This document shows, one piece after another, positions 1 to 8,167 of a stretch of DNA of 38,629 nt. The notes beneath the pieces were generated by a model. That model searched no databases. It worked only from the letters and a program-made list of their open reading frames with translations, and was not told the DNA's origin. Origin of the DNA: Brevibacillus fortis (GTDB lineage Bacteria; Bacillota; Bacilli; Brevibacillales; Brevibacillaceae); assembly GCF_003013395.1 (NCBI RefSeq), contig NZ_PXZM01000056.1, positions 1 to 38,629 on the forward strand, read 5' to 3'. Position 1 is the first letter of the stretch. The number at the start of each line of letters is the position of its first letter. The translations under genes were made by a program, and so were the position numbers.

Positions 1-170
1 TGCGCTCTTTTTTCTGTCTACCTAAAGGGGATCATAACTGAATGGCGGGAGCGCTTCAAACGTAGAAGTTTCGAAGAGGTATTCCATAAGTGAAGCTTAA
101 ATTCCCCGCCATTCATTCCTACGCTGGGATGGGCTCCAGAGGCGCTTGGACTGGAAATCCGCTTCTTCCT
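1..170. repeat. Structured intergenic repeat, left copy (probably cut by window edge)
   Basis: No gene is recognisable here. A perfect 11-bp inverted repeat (TGAATGGCGGG at 39-49, CCCGCCATTCA at 105-115) encloses a segment with a central TTCGA. Downstream, 122-169 aligns with 38424-38470 at the other end of the window: both read CGCT-GG-GG-CTCCA-A-G-CGCT-G-CTGGAAAT followed by a CTTCT/TTCTTC stretch, about three quarters identical with one indel. In the right-hand copy this segment is the closing arm of a ~182-bp hairpin element, so the matching left arm here would lie off the window. Read as a diverged member of a dispersed repeat family; its function is unknown. Confidence 0.5.
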
Positions 171-369
171 ACGCGGCTCTACTGAAAAATGATTGCAAGT
201 CGATTCAAGAAGGAAAGATCCTGATCGCGATCATTGAGTCTTCAAAACGAACCACAAATGCTTCACAGTCGCAATTCGATAACTCAAGATGATCAGCTAG
301 TACAATGGATCTACCTTGAACTGACCCCAAAACGGTTCGAAAAGCACGACGAACCCCTAACAGCTCGAA

Positions 370-448
370 AAGCCCTGTCACATGTTTGGAAGGAGACCGC
401 CCGAACGAAGAGAGGATACAGGCGACTGGAAAACATGTGGCAGGGCTT
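370..448. repeat. Long inverted repeat / possible terminator of the sigma-54 regulator gene
   Basis: Arms of 18 nt (370-387, beginning AAGCCCTGTC, and 431-448, ending CAGGGCTT) pair with a single mismatch around a 43-nt loop. On the minus strand the hairpin lies just beyond the stop of the regulator gene and its second arm is followed by a short T-rich run, so it could serve as an inefficient terminator. It could equally be part of a degenerate mobile or structured repeat. The rest of 171-479 shows no credible gene. Confidence 0.5.
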
Positions 449-479
449 CCCCATGCACAACCGTTGAAGAACAACGTTT

Positions 480-2189
480 TTACTTACCCAATTTGTTATA
501 CAGCGTGGCCCGCGATATGCCCAGTCTTTTCGCAGCGGCTTGCTTGTTGCCGTTTTCCAGCTCGATGGCTCGCAAAATGACGCGGCGCTCATGCGCTTCG
601 ATTTCTTCTTGCAGAGAAAAGAGATCGGGAGGAAACTCAATCGGTACCTGTTTACTCTGAACTTGCAGGGAATAAGGCAAATCTTCTTCTTTGATCACCC
701 CGTCTGTCGCAAATACCACCAATCGCTCAATCGCATTTCGCAGCTCGCGAATGTTGCCTGGCCAGTCGTATTGGAGCAGGTTTTGCATCACATTTTGTGA
801 GATGGCATGAATGGGACGATTGTAACGTAAAGAGAATTCATAGAGAAAAAAGTGGGCGAGTTCAATCGTATCTTCAATGCGTTCTCGAAGCGGAGGGATT
901 TTCAGCGTCACGACATTGAGCCGATAGAACAGATCTTGACGAAACTTCCCTTCCTTCACTAACTCCTCCAAATTTTTATTTGTAGCGGCAAGCACACGGA
1001 AGTCCGCCTCAATCTGCTTTGTCCCTCCGACCGAATAATACTTTTTCTCTTGAAGCACGCGAAGCAGCTTCACTTGCATATCGAGCGGCATTTCTCCCAC
1101 CTCGTCGAGAAACAGCGTTCCTCCACGTGCCAGCTCAATCATTCCTTTTTTCCCTTTCTGATCCGCACCAGAAAAGGCACCTTTTTCGTACCCGAACAGC
1201 TCGCTTTCAAACAAGGTAGGCGAAATCGCGCCGCAGTTGATGGCAATAAAGGGCGCATTGGAGCCTTCCCGCACATCGTGCACCGCTTTGGCGAATAACT
1301 CTTTGCCAACGCCGCTTTCCCCTGTGATCAAGACGGTTGCTTGTGTAGCGCTGAGCTTTTGGATCATGGACTTGATATGGCGAATGGAGAGACTCGTTCC
1401 CTTGATCTGTGCAAATGGATCAGGGGTTGGACTGAGCTTCGCCATTTCCTGCTGCAAGTGATTCACTTTTTTATTGGCGTTCAGCAGCTCCTGGTTCAGT
1501 CGAACCTGACTCGTGATATCGGTTTCCGCCGCGACAGCACCGATGATTTTGTCATGCAAATAGATCGGGTTGGTATTGATGAGCACGACGAGATCCTCCC
1601 GCGGCTGATGCTGATGCCGATAGAGAGACTGTCCGCTTTGGAGCGATTTGAGTGTTTCGAGCATTTCGAGCGGGAAAAAGTCGGTGATCGGGCGACCCAT
1701 CGTTTCTTTTGCTTTCAAGGAAAAGATTCGTTCCGCGCCTTCTGTCCAAACCATCACACGTGCTTTTTCGTCGATGACGGATATGGAAGCGTCCATGGTC
1801 TTGATCATCGTCTCGAAATACGCTTCCAAGATCTCATACGAGGAAAAGATGGCTTGTATGACGGCACCTCGATGAAGGTAGCCGACAGGGACTCCGGGCT
1901 GTTTTTCGATCAGGAGATAGTTGTGAGTAGCTAGTAGATGGATGGCGTCCGCAAATGTTGAATCCAATGTCATCACAGCAGCTGGTTCCCAAGGGGCTTG
2001 TGTGCAATCGATCGTCAGGCTGGCGGTGAAAAGGGAAGAATCGGCGACATGCCAGCTGGTTTGACGCTGGGCAAATACAGGAATGTTTTCCTCCAACTGA
2101 GGAGGGAGAAGCTCTAGATCGTTGAAAATCCGCATGTTTGTCTGTATCAACTCGGTTAAGGCAGGAAGTTTGTGATTCAACTCGATCAT
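480..2189 (-). CDS. Sigma-54-dependent transcriptional activator with PAS domain
   Basis: Enhancer-binding protein that probably activates the divergent hydroxyproline operon with RpoN. Order: an N-terminal segment containing a CBS-like stretch (around DSTFADAIHLLATHNYLLI), a PAS sensor domain (about residues 135-240), an AAA+ core with Walker A GESGVGKE (near residue 290), the sigma-54 contact loop in the form GAFSGA (near 336) and Walker B GGTLFLDE, then a Fis-type HTH (NKQAAAKRLGISRATLYNKL) at the C-terminus. The most distal in-frame ATG (2240) directly abuts a TTGACA-N16-TATAAT promoter, so transcription begins at or past it. The usable start is ATG 2189 or, better spaced from the AAAGGG at 2190-2195, TTG 2180. 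The architecture resembles RocR/PrdR-type amino-acid regulators. The effector is inferred to be hydroxyproline or an intermediate. Confidence 0.9.
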   Translation of the reverse strand: MIELNHKLPALTELIQTNMRIFNDLELLPPQLEENIPVFAQRQTSWHVADSSLFTASLTIDCTQAPWEPAAVMTLDSTFADAIHLLATHNYLLIEKQPGVPVGYLHRGAVIQAIFSSYEILEAYFETMIKTMDASISVIDEKARVMVWTEGAERIFSLKAKETMGRPITDFFPLEMLETLKSLQSGQSLYRHQHQPREDLVVLINTNPIYLHDKIIGAVAAETDITSQVRLNQELLNANKKVNHLQQEMAKLSPTPDPFAQIKGTSLSIRHIKSMIQKLSATQATVLITGESGVGKELFAKAVHDVREGSNAPFIAINCGAISPTLFESELFGYEKGAFSGADQKGKKGMIELARGGTLFLDEVGEMPLDMQVKLLRVLQEKKYYSVGGTKQIEADFRVLAATNKNLEELVKEGKFRQDLFYRLNVVTLKIPPLRERIEDTIELAHFFLYEFSLRYNRPIHAISQNVMQNLLQYDWPGNIRELRNAIERLVVFATDGVIKEEDLPYSLQVQSKQVPIEFPPDLFSLQEEIEAHERRVILRAIELENGNKQAAAKRLGISRATLYNKLGK

Positions 2190-2213
2190 CCCTTTTGAAA
2201 GAGGTAGTTCAAG

Positions 2214-2250
2214 TGTATAAAATTTTGAACATTTTCTCATTTATTATACA
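2214..2250. promoter_or_regulatory. Inverted repeat in the divergent control region
   Basis: TGTATAA (2214-2220) and TTATACA (2244-2250) form a perfect 7-bp inverted repeat with a 23-nt spacer. The right arm overlaps the regulator's own -10 box and the pair lies about 60-100 bp upstream of the -24/-12 promoter, a reasonable place for an enhancer (UAS) that also gives autoregulation. That role is inferred from position only. Confidence 0.35.
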
Positions 2251-2271
2251 TTCGCTCTTTTTGTTGTCAAA
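2243..2271 (-). promoter_or_regulatory. Sigma-A promoter of the sigma-54 regulator gene
   Basis: On the minus strand, TTGACA and TATAAT are separated by 16 nt, with both boxes matching consensus. Because the -10 box lies directly beside the ATG at 2240, that ATG cannot be a normal leadered start. Confidence 0.75.
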
Positions 2272-2311
2272 GAATTTAGACGAAATATTTTGGGAATCGC
2301 GGATAGAACAA

Positions 2312-2328
2312 TTGGCATGGCTTTTGCA
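2312..2328 (+). promoter_or_regulatory. Sigma-54 (-24/-12) promoter of the hydroxyproline operon
   Basis: TTGGCATGGCTTTTGCA carries the GG and GC doublets with correct spacing and fits the YTGGCAC-G-N4-TTGC consensus at almost every position. It lies 46 bp upstream of the first operon gene, opposite a sigma-54 activator gene. Transcription should begin near 2338. Confidence 0.9.
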
Positions 2329-2373
2329 AAAAGAGTAAGAGAGTAGTAGAAAACGCATTTGAGGAGAATCAGC

Positions 2374-3567
2374 ATGACAGTACAAACCCATGCGCAGATT
2401 GCGGTAATCGGCGGTGGCATCATCGGCGCGGCGATTGCGTATTACGCTGCCAAGGCGGGATTGGATGTCGTTGTTCTGGAAAAAGGCGAGCTGGCATCAG
2501 GGACGTCCTCGCGCTGTGATGGAAATATTTTGGCGATCGACAAGGACCCCGGCTTTGACAGCCAGATGTCCTTGAAAAGCCAGATGCTTGTTGATCAGCT
2601 AAGTCGGGAGCTGGACCATACGTTTGAATATCGGGCACCGGGAAGCATTCTCGTCTGCGAATCCGAGGCCGAGATGGAAGCCGCTCATGAATGGGTGAGA
2701 CGGCAAAAGGAAGTCGGACTGCCGTTTCGGATGCTGGACCGAGCAGATATTCGGCAGGAGTCGCCTTACTTTGCCGACGACTTGCTGGGAGGTTTGGAGT
2801 GCGCCACCGATTCTACCGTCAATCCGTACATGCTGACCTTTGCCCTGTTTGAAGGAGCGAAAAAGCATGGAGCGAGGATCATGCGCCGGACAGAGGTCAA
2901 GTCGCTCCGACGTGATCAGGCGACGGGAACGTTTCACATCGGGCTTGGTACAGGCAGCATGACAGCCAAGCAGGTCGTCAACGCTGCTGGGGTGTGGGCA
3001 CCAGTCATTGGAAAAATGGTCGGGGTGGATATTCCGATCGTTCCGCGCAAAGGGCATTTGATCGTCGCTTCGCGGCAAATGCCTGTCGGCGTGCGAAAGG
3101 TGATGGAATTCGGCTATCTCATCTCAAAGTTTGGCGGCGTGCGACAAGTAGACGAGGAGACAGAGAAATACGGAGTCGCGCTCGTATTTGAGCCGACAGA
3201 GAGCCAGAACTTCTTGATTGGCTCCAGTCGTCAGTTTGTAGGCTTCGATACTCGAATCGATCTGAATGTCGTCAGGTGCATGGCGAGAAGAGCCCTGCGC
3301 TTTTATCCGAAGATCGCCGACTTCGCTATCATCCGCACGTATTGCGGTTTGCGCCCGTGGACAGAGGATCACTTACCGATTATTTCTCGCGTAGAAGAAG
3401 TTCCCGGTTACTTCATCGCGGCTGGTCATGAAGGAGACGGAATCAGTCTGGCAGCTGTCACAGGTAAGCTGGTGTCCGAGATGCTAGTCGATCAGACAGA
3501 CACCATCATTCCGTCAGAGCCGCTGCGCTTGGACCGGTTTACGAAAAAAGGAGTGTTGCATCCATGA
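2374..3567 (+). CDS. FAD-dependent D-amino-acid dehydrogenase/oxidase (probable D-hydroxyproline dehydrogenase)
   Basis: DAO/glycine-oxidase-like flavoprotein of 397 residues. The N-terminus has the Rossmann FAD motif IAVIGGGIIGAAIAYYAAK followed by the acidic VVVLEKG strand end. The C-terminus has YCGLRPWTEDHLPI and GHEGDGISLAAVTGKL, typical of this fold. Start ATG 2374 is chosen over the upstream TTG 2359 because GAGGAGA (2361-2367) sits at ideal spacing. In the 4-hydroxyproline pathway such an enzyme oxidises cis-4-hydroxy-D-proline to pyrroline-4-hydroxy-2-carboxylate. No small [2Fe-2S] partner subunits are encoded nearby, so it presumably works as a single-chain enzyme. The stop overlaps the next start (ATGA), suggesting translational coupling. 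Specificity is inferred from the operon. Confidence 0.85.
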   Translation: MTVQTHAQIAVIGGGIIGAAIAYYAAKAGLDVVVLEKGELASGTSSRCDGNILAIDKDPGFDSQMSLKSQMLVDQLSRELDHTFEYRAPGSILVCESEAEMEAAHEWVRRQKEVGLPFRMLDRADIRQESPYFADDLLGGLECATDSTVNPYMLTFALFEGAKKHGARIMRRTEVKSLRRDQATGTFHIGLGTGSMTAKQVVNAAGVWAPVIGKMVGVDIPIVPRKGHLIVASRQMPVGVRKVMEFGYLISKFGGVRQVDEETEKYGVALVFEPTESQNFLIGSSRQFVGFDTRIDLNVVRCMARRALRFYPKIADFAIIRTYCGLRPWTEDHLPIISRVEEVPGYFIAAGHEGDGISLAAVTGKLVSEMLVDQTDTIIPSEPLRLDRFTKKGVLHP

Positions 3568-4589
3568 AAGCAACGAGGGTGTTTACCACCATTGACACGC
3601 ACACAGGGGGAAACCCTACCCGCACGGTCATCAGTGGTCTGCCGAAGCTTTCCGGTACCACGATGGGAGAAAAAATGCTCCAGATGAAGGCCGAGTACGA
3701 CTGGATTCGCACGTTTTTGATGTATGAGCCGCGCGGGCATGATGTGATGTCGGGCGCCTTGATCGTTGATCCATGCCATCCAGAGGCGGATGTGGGAGTG
3801 ATCTATATCGAGACAGGCGGATACTTGCCGATGTGCGGCCACGACACGATCGGTCTATGTACAGCGCTGGTAGAGACAGGCATGATCCCCGTGACCGAGC
3901 CGGTGACAAAGCTTACGCTCGATACGCCAGCAGGATTGGTCGAGGTAGACATACAGGTAGAGGGAGGGAGGGCCAAGGAAGTATCATTTGTGAACATTCC
4001 AGCCTTCCTCTATCAGCAAGATGTGACAGTAGAAGTAGACGGGATTGGAGCGGTGACCTGCGATATTGCGTACGGTGGAAACTTTTATGCGATCACGGAT
4101 GCACGCAAGCTCCATCTCGAACTGACCCCAGCCAATGCATCCACCATTGTCAATACGGCCGTCACTATTCGGAAAGCGATTAATCAGGCCATGGAGATTG
4201 TTCATCCAGAGAAGCCGTTTATTCGCGGACTGACCCATGTGGAGTTCTATACGGCCCCTGACAATCCAGGAGCGGATGTGAAAAATACCGTCGTCGTACC
4301 GCCGGGCGGAATCGACCGATCGCCATGTGGAACGGGCACTTCCGCCAAGCTGGCGACCTTGTTTGCCAAAGGGGAGATCGGCATCGACGAACCGTTTGTA
4401 CATGAGAGCATCGTCGGTTCTCTGTTTACAGGAAGAGTGTTGCAGGTGACGGACGAAGGGGGCCTGCCCGCTGTCATTACCCGAATTGCAGGCTCGGCCT
4501 GGCTGATGGGCAAGCATACGATTTTTTACAATCCGGAAGACGAGCTGGCGAATGGCTTTTTGCTCATACCAGCCGCAACCGATCATTAA
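3564..4589 (+). CDS. Proline racemase family protein, probable 4-hydroxyproline 2-epimerase
   Basis: Cofactor-independent racemase/epimerase of 341 residues. Both catalytic cysteines are present: Cys91 in MCGHDTIG and Cys255 in DRSPCGTGT. This excludes the trans-3-hydroxyproline dehydratase subgroup, which has Thr at the second site. The N-terminal signature TTIDTHTGGNPTR is also typical. Proposed role: trans-4-hydroxy-L-proline to cis-4-hydroxy-D-proline, feeding the flavoenzyme encoded just upstream. It overlaps that gene by 4 nt and has GGAG upstream. A proline racemase cannot be excluded from sequence alone. Confidence 0.88.
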   Translation: MKATRVFTTIDTHTGGNPTRTVISGLPKLSGTTMGEKMLQMKAEYDWIRTFLMYEPRGHDVMSGALIVDPCHPEADVGVIYIETGGYLPMCGHDTIGLCTALVETGMIPVTEPVTKLTLDTPAGLVEVDIQVEGGRAKEVSFVNIPAFLYQQDVTVEVDGIGAVTCDIAYGGNFYAITDARKLHLELTPANASTIVNTAVTIRKAINQAMEIVHPEKPFIRGLTHVEFYTAPDNPGADVKNTVVVPPGGIDRSPCGTGTSAKLATLFAKGEIGIDEPFVHESIVGSLFTGRVLQVTDEGGLPAVITRIAGSAWLMGKHTIFYNPEDELANGFLLIPAATDH

Positions 4590-4620
4590 ACAAAACCCAG
4601 ACATGAGAGGAGAAATGAAA

Positions 4621-5505
4621 ATGGCACGATTTGAAGGAGTATACGTAGCGATTGTCACGCCGTTTACAACCGATTATGAGGTGGATTACAAACGTTTGAC
4701 GGAATTGTGCGACTGGTTGATTCAGGAGGGCGTAGACGGACTGGTTCCGTCCGGTTCGCTGGGAGAATACGCGACGATGACAGGAGAAGAGCGGGCAAAA
4801 GTCATTCATACTGTGATCGCTGCCGCAAAAGGTAGAGTTCCGGTGGTCGTAGGCTCTGCTGCTCCGTCTACCCGTCAAGCAGTGGAATGGGTGCAATTCT
4901 CCAAGGATGCGGGAGCAGCAGGCGTGATGGCCCTGCCTCCGATTAACTACAAGCCATTGGAAAATGAAGTGTTTGCCCACTATGAGGCACTCAATACAGT
5001 CGGGCTGCCGATTATTGCCTATAACAATCCTCACGACTACAAAATCGACCTGACACCGGACATTTTGGCAAGACTGGCTGCATTCGAAAATATCGTCGCT
5101 GTGAAAGAATTCTCCGGTGACGTACGCCGCATGCAGGACATTCTCGCCCAGACGGACTTGGAAGTTATGGTCGGTGTAGACGATCTCGTCATGGAGGGCG
5201 GCTTGATCGGGGCGACAGGTTGGATTTCGGGTGTGCCGAATGCGCTGCCAAAAGAAGGAGTGGAGCTGTTCCGTCTGGCACGGGCAGGCAAGCTGGGCGA
5301 AGCACAAGCGCTTTATCGTCGATTGCTGCCGTTGTTCCACTACGACGCGAGTCCACAATTGGTACAGTCGATCAAATACATGATGGAGCTGGCGAATTTC
5401 CCAGTAGGACCGACTCGTCCGCCGCGTCTGCCGCTGTCCGAAGAATACTACGCGGGCATTAAAAAGGCGTTTGACTACGCTGTCGGCGCTGCGAGTGGAC
5501 GATAA
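4621..5505 (+). CDS. DapA-family lyase/deaminase (probable pyrroline-4-hydroxy-2-carboxylate deaminase)
   Basis: A 294-residue class I aldolase-like TIM barrel of the dihydrodipicolinate synthase/N-acetylneuraminate lyase family. Visible are the substrate-binding GSLGEYATMT loop, Tyr134 in AYNNP and the Schiff-base Lys162 in VAVKEFSGD. In hydroxyproline catabolism this family deaminates pyrroline-4-hydroxy-2-carboxylate to 2-oxoglutarate semialdehyde, which suits its place between the epimerase and the aldehyde dehydrogenase. Start 4621 lies 8 nt after AGAGGAG (4606-4612); ATG 4615 is only 2 nt from it, and the ATG-rich extension to 4552 overlaps the previous gene. A lysine-biosynthetic dapA role is unlikely in this operon. 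Confidence 0.88.
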   Translation: MARFEGVYVAIVTPFTTDYEVDYKRLTELCDWLIQEGVDGLVPSGSLGEYATMTGEERAKVIHTVIAAAKGRVPVVVGSAAPSTRQAVEWVQFSKDAGAAGVMALPPINYKPLENEVFAHYEALNTVGLPIIAYNNPHDYKIDLTPDILARLAAFENIVAVKEFSGDVRRMQDILAQTDLEVMVGVDDLVMEGGLIGATGWISGVPNALPKEGVELFRLARAGKLGEAQALYRRLLPLFHYDASPQLVQSIKYMMELANFPVGPTRPPRLPLSEEYYAGIKKAFDYAVGAASGR

Positions 5506-5519
5506 GGGGGACGAGTAGG

Positions 5520-6959
5520 ATGCACAGCAAAAACTGGATTGGCGGCGAATGGATAACGCCGTCAGGGAAGGAACTAACGGTCAAAAACCCATCGTGTATT
5601 ACAGAAGAAGTCGGCGTTCTGCATCTGTCTGATCGGTCACATGTTTTTGCGGCGGAGCAGGCTGCTCGCATGGCCCAGATCGGCTGGGCAAAACAAACGG
5701 GTGCGGCTCGAGGCGAAATCCTTTTTCAAATGGCTGCTGCATTAGAGGCAAATGCAGACAGTTTGGCACAGCTGGCGAGCCGGGAAATGGGCAAGCAGCT
5801 TGGTGAGATGCGGGGAGAAGTGGCGCGCGGGGTCAGTCTGTTGCGCTATTATGCCGGAGAAGGGATGCGTTCAAACGGCAACCTGATTCCTTCTTCCGAT
5901 ACGAACGTCCTGCAATACAGCCTTCGAGTCCCGCTCGGAGTCGTGGCGGTTATCACACCATGGAACTTTCCTGTTGCGATCCCCATCTGGAAGATCGCCC
6001 CTGCACTCATTTGCGGGAACACAGTCATTTGGAAGCCGGCGGAAAACGGCTCGCTTACAGCAACACGACTGACTGAAATATTCGCAGAAACCAAGCTGCC
6101 AGCGGGTGTGCTGAATCTGGTGATTGGCAAGGGCCGAGAGATCGGCAATACACTTACGAATGAAGCCTGCGTCGATGCGGTTAGCTTTACTGGCTCATCT
6201 GAAACAGGCAGACAGATTGCCATCGCGTGCGCGGGTCGCAATATCAAGTATCAAACCGAAATGGGCGGGAAAAATGCGGCAGTTGTCTTGGCTGGTGCTG
6301 ATCTAGATAAAACGGTTCCGATTTTGCTCAGCGGGGCGTTTCGATCGGCTGGTCAAAAATGTACGGCTACTAGCAGGATCATTGTAGAAAAATCGATCTA
6401 TCAGCCACTGGTCGAGCGACTGCAATCAGCTATGGAGACGTGCCGAGTAGGAGATGCCAGCGATCTGGAAGCGTATTTGGGTCCGGTTGCATCGGCTGCA
6501 CAGTATGAGACGGTTGGGCAATTCATCGCATTGGCTAACAATGAAGCAACAGTCATTGCGCAAAGCCCTGCTTATGTAAAAGAGGAGCAAGGCTATTACA
6601 TCCGTCCCCGAATTGTCGAGGGTGTCGCTGCGGATCATCGCCTCGTTCAGGAGGAAGTGTTTGGACCATTGGCTGTGCTTTTGACAGCAGACGGTTTTGA
6701 CGAGGCGGTGGAGCTGTGCAACCAGTCTGTATACGGACTGAGCGCTTCGCTGTTCACCCGAGATTTGGCGAGTGCCCATCGTTTCTTGGATGTGGTGCAG
6801 GCGGGGATGGTTCGGGTCAATCAAGAGACGGCAGGTGTGGAATACCAGGCTCCATTTGGCGGCATGAAGCTATCCAGCTCACATACGCGGGAGCAGGGGC
6901 AGGCGGCGCTTGATTTCTACAGTACGACGAAAACATGCGCGATCAAATACTCTTGGTGA
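5520..6959 (+). CDS. Aldehyde dehydrogenase, probable 2-oxoglutarate semialdehyde (2,5-dioxovalerate) dehydrogenase
   Basis: NAD(P)-dependent ALDH of 479 residues, the usual family length. Motifs in order: VITPWNFPVAIPIWK (cofactor/active-site Asn), NTVIWKPAE, SFTGSSETGRQIA, general-base Glu247 in TEMGGKN, nucleophile Cys281 in AGQKCTATS, and EEVFGPLAV. Expected role: oxidation of 2-oxoglutarate semialdehyde to 2-oxoglutarate, the last step of 4-hydroxyproline breakdown. RBS AAGGGGG lies ~10 nt before the ATG, 14 nt after the preceding gene. Substrate assignment rests on operon context. Confidence 0.9.
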   Translation: MHSKNWIGGEWITPSGKELTVKNPSCITEEVGVLHLSDRSHVFAAEQAARMAQIGWAKQTGAARGEILFQMAAALEANADSLAQLASREMGKQLGEMRGEVARGVSLLRYYAGEGMRSNGNLIPSSDTNVLQYSLRVPLGVVAVITPWNFPVAIPIWKIAPALICGNTVIWKPAENGSLTATRLTEIFAETKLPAGVLNLVIGKGREIGNTLTNEACVDAVSFTGSSETGRQIAIACAGRNIKYQTEMGGKNAAVVLAGADLDKTVPILLSGAFRSAGQKCTATSRIIVEKSIYQPLVERLQSAMETCRVGDASDLEAYLGPVASAAQYETVGQFIALANNEATVIAQSPAYVKEEQGYYIRPRIVEGVAADHRLVQEEVFGPLAVLLTADGFDEAVELCNQSVYGLSASLFTRDLASAHRFLDVVQAGMVRVNQETAGVEYQAPFGGMKLSSSHTREQGQAALDFYSTTKTCAIKYSW

Positions 6960-7001
6960 TCTATCAAGTAATTGCCAATCGCATAAAAGGGTGAGGATGT
7001 C

Positions 7002-8006
7002 ATGCACATCAATCAGTTGTTTACGACGATCGAGGCCCATACAGGAGGGGAGCCGCTGCGTATCATTACAGGCGGCATCCCACCACTCGCGGGCGAGACG
7101 ATTCTAGAGAAGCGGCGCTACTTTCGGGAGGGGCTGGATTATATCCGGCGGGTGCTTATGTATGAGCCGCGCGGACATCATGGCATGTACGGTTGTGTCA
7201 TGACTGAGCCTGTCAGTCCAGATGCGGCATTTGGCGTGCTGTTCATGCATAACGAGGGCTACAGTACAATGTGCGGGCATGGAATCATTGCGGTAGTCAC
7301 GGCTGCTATTGAGACGGGAATACTTCGGCTGGAAGATCCAACAGAGCGTATTGTGATTGACAGTCCGGCAGGAAGAATCATCGCACACGCAAACGTGGAA
7401 GAATCGCGGGTTCAGTCCGTCTCGTTTGAAAATGTCCCCTCATTCGTTTTGGCACAAGACGTTCCCATTGAGTGGGAAGGACGCATTTTCCCAGTGGACA
7501 TTTCTTTTAGCGGAGCATTTTATGCAGTAGTGCAGGCAGAAGACATAGGAGTCCAGGTAGAAATTGAGCAATTGGCAGAGCTGCAAGAGTGGGGAAGGCG
7601 AATCAAGGAACAAATCGAGGCGAACATGGAGGTAGTTCATCCGTTGGAGCCAGAACTCAAAGGCATTTACGGAGTGATTATCTCGGATAAGCCAAGAGTG
7701 GAAGGATCAGACCTGCGCAACGTGACGATTTTCGCCGACAAGCAGGTCGATCGCTCACCATGCGGTACAGGTACTGCGGCTCGTGTAGCCACCTTGCATG
7801 CGAGAGGCAAGCTGGCTGCTGGAGAAGCGTTTGTCCATGAAGGAATTGTCGGGAGCCAGTTTATTGGCAAGGTAGTAGCAACCACGCAGGTGGGGAGTTA
7901 TCCGGCTGTCATTCCGAGTATAGAAGGAAAGGCATTCATCACAGGTCTGCATCAATTTGTCGTTGACCCTACGGACCCGCTGAAAGACGGATTTTTACTG
8001 CGATAG
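7002..8006 (+). CDS. Proline racemase family protein, second paralogue
   Basis: A 334-residue relative of the product of 3564-4589, again with both catalytic cysteines (Cys91 in TMCGHG, Cys254 in DRSPCGTGT) and N-terminal TTIEAHTGGEPLR. It is thus a racemase/epimerase rather than a 3-hydroxyproline dehydratase. RBS GGGTGAGGA precedes ATG 7002, 42 nt after the ALDH gene, and a terminator follows. The two paralogues are clearly diverged (for example MCGHDTIGL against MCGHGIIAV), so they may act on different imino acids such as proline versus 4-hydroxyproline or different hydroxyproline stereoisomers. Confidence 0.85.
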   Translation: MHINQLFTTIEAHTGGEPLRIITGGIPPLAGETILEKRRYFREGLDYIRRVLMYEPRGHHGMYGCVMTEPVSPDAAFGVLFMHNEGYSTMCGHGIIAVVTAAIETGILRLEDPTERIVIDSPAGRIIAHANVEESRVQSVSFENVPSFVLAQDVPIEWEGRIFPVDISFSGAFYAVVQAEDIGVQVEIEQLAELQEWGRRIKEQIEANMEVVHPLEPELKGIYGVIISDKPRVEGSDLRNVTIFADKQVDRSPCGTGTAARVATLHARGKLAAGEAFVHEGIVGSQFIGKVVATTQVGSYPAVIPSIEGKAFITGLHQFVVDPTDPLKDGFLLR

Positions 8007-8020
8007 GATCATTTGCTGGA

Positions 8021-8056
8021 AAAGGGGGCTGCAGATCACAGGCAGCCTCTTTTTTA
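8021..8056 (+). terminator. Rho-independent terminator of the hydroxyproline operon
   Basis: GGCTGC (8027-8032) pairs with GCAGCC (8042-8047), extended by the A/G run against the T run; the stem leads directly into CTCTTTTTT. Confidence 0.85.
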
Positions 8057-8120
8057 TCCTCAAAAAAGCCTAGTCACAATACTGCCACGCATTGGGACAT
8101 CAGCATTTTTCCCCTTCTTC

Positions 8121-8129
8121 TGTTATAAT
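8121..8129 (+). promoter_or_regulatory. Extended -10 promoter of the yisL-like gene
   Basis: TGTTATAAT is a perfect extended -10 (TGnTATAAT) about 39 nt before the GTG start. No convincing -35 box is seen, as is common for extended -10 promoters. Confidence 0.6.
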
Positions 8130-8167
8130 GGACAAGATTGAATTTAGGAGTAAAGGAGTTGAATTTT

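Noticed and set aside
234..467. Open frame of 77 codons on the plus strand and an overlapping one of 89 codons on the minus strand
   Set aside because: No ribosome site, no recognisable domain, and both run through the 370-448 inverted repeat; most likely chance frames in non-coding DNA.
3984..4658. 224-codon minus-strand frame opposite the first racemase gene
   Set aside because: Shadow of a strongly supported gene on the plus strand; no start signal or domain.
7002..8006. Annotation of the second racemase paralogue as trans-3-hydroxyproline dehydratase
   Set aside because: Both catalytic cysteines are present, whereas the dehydratase has Thr at the second position.
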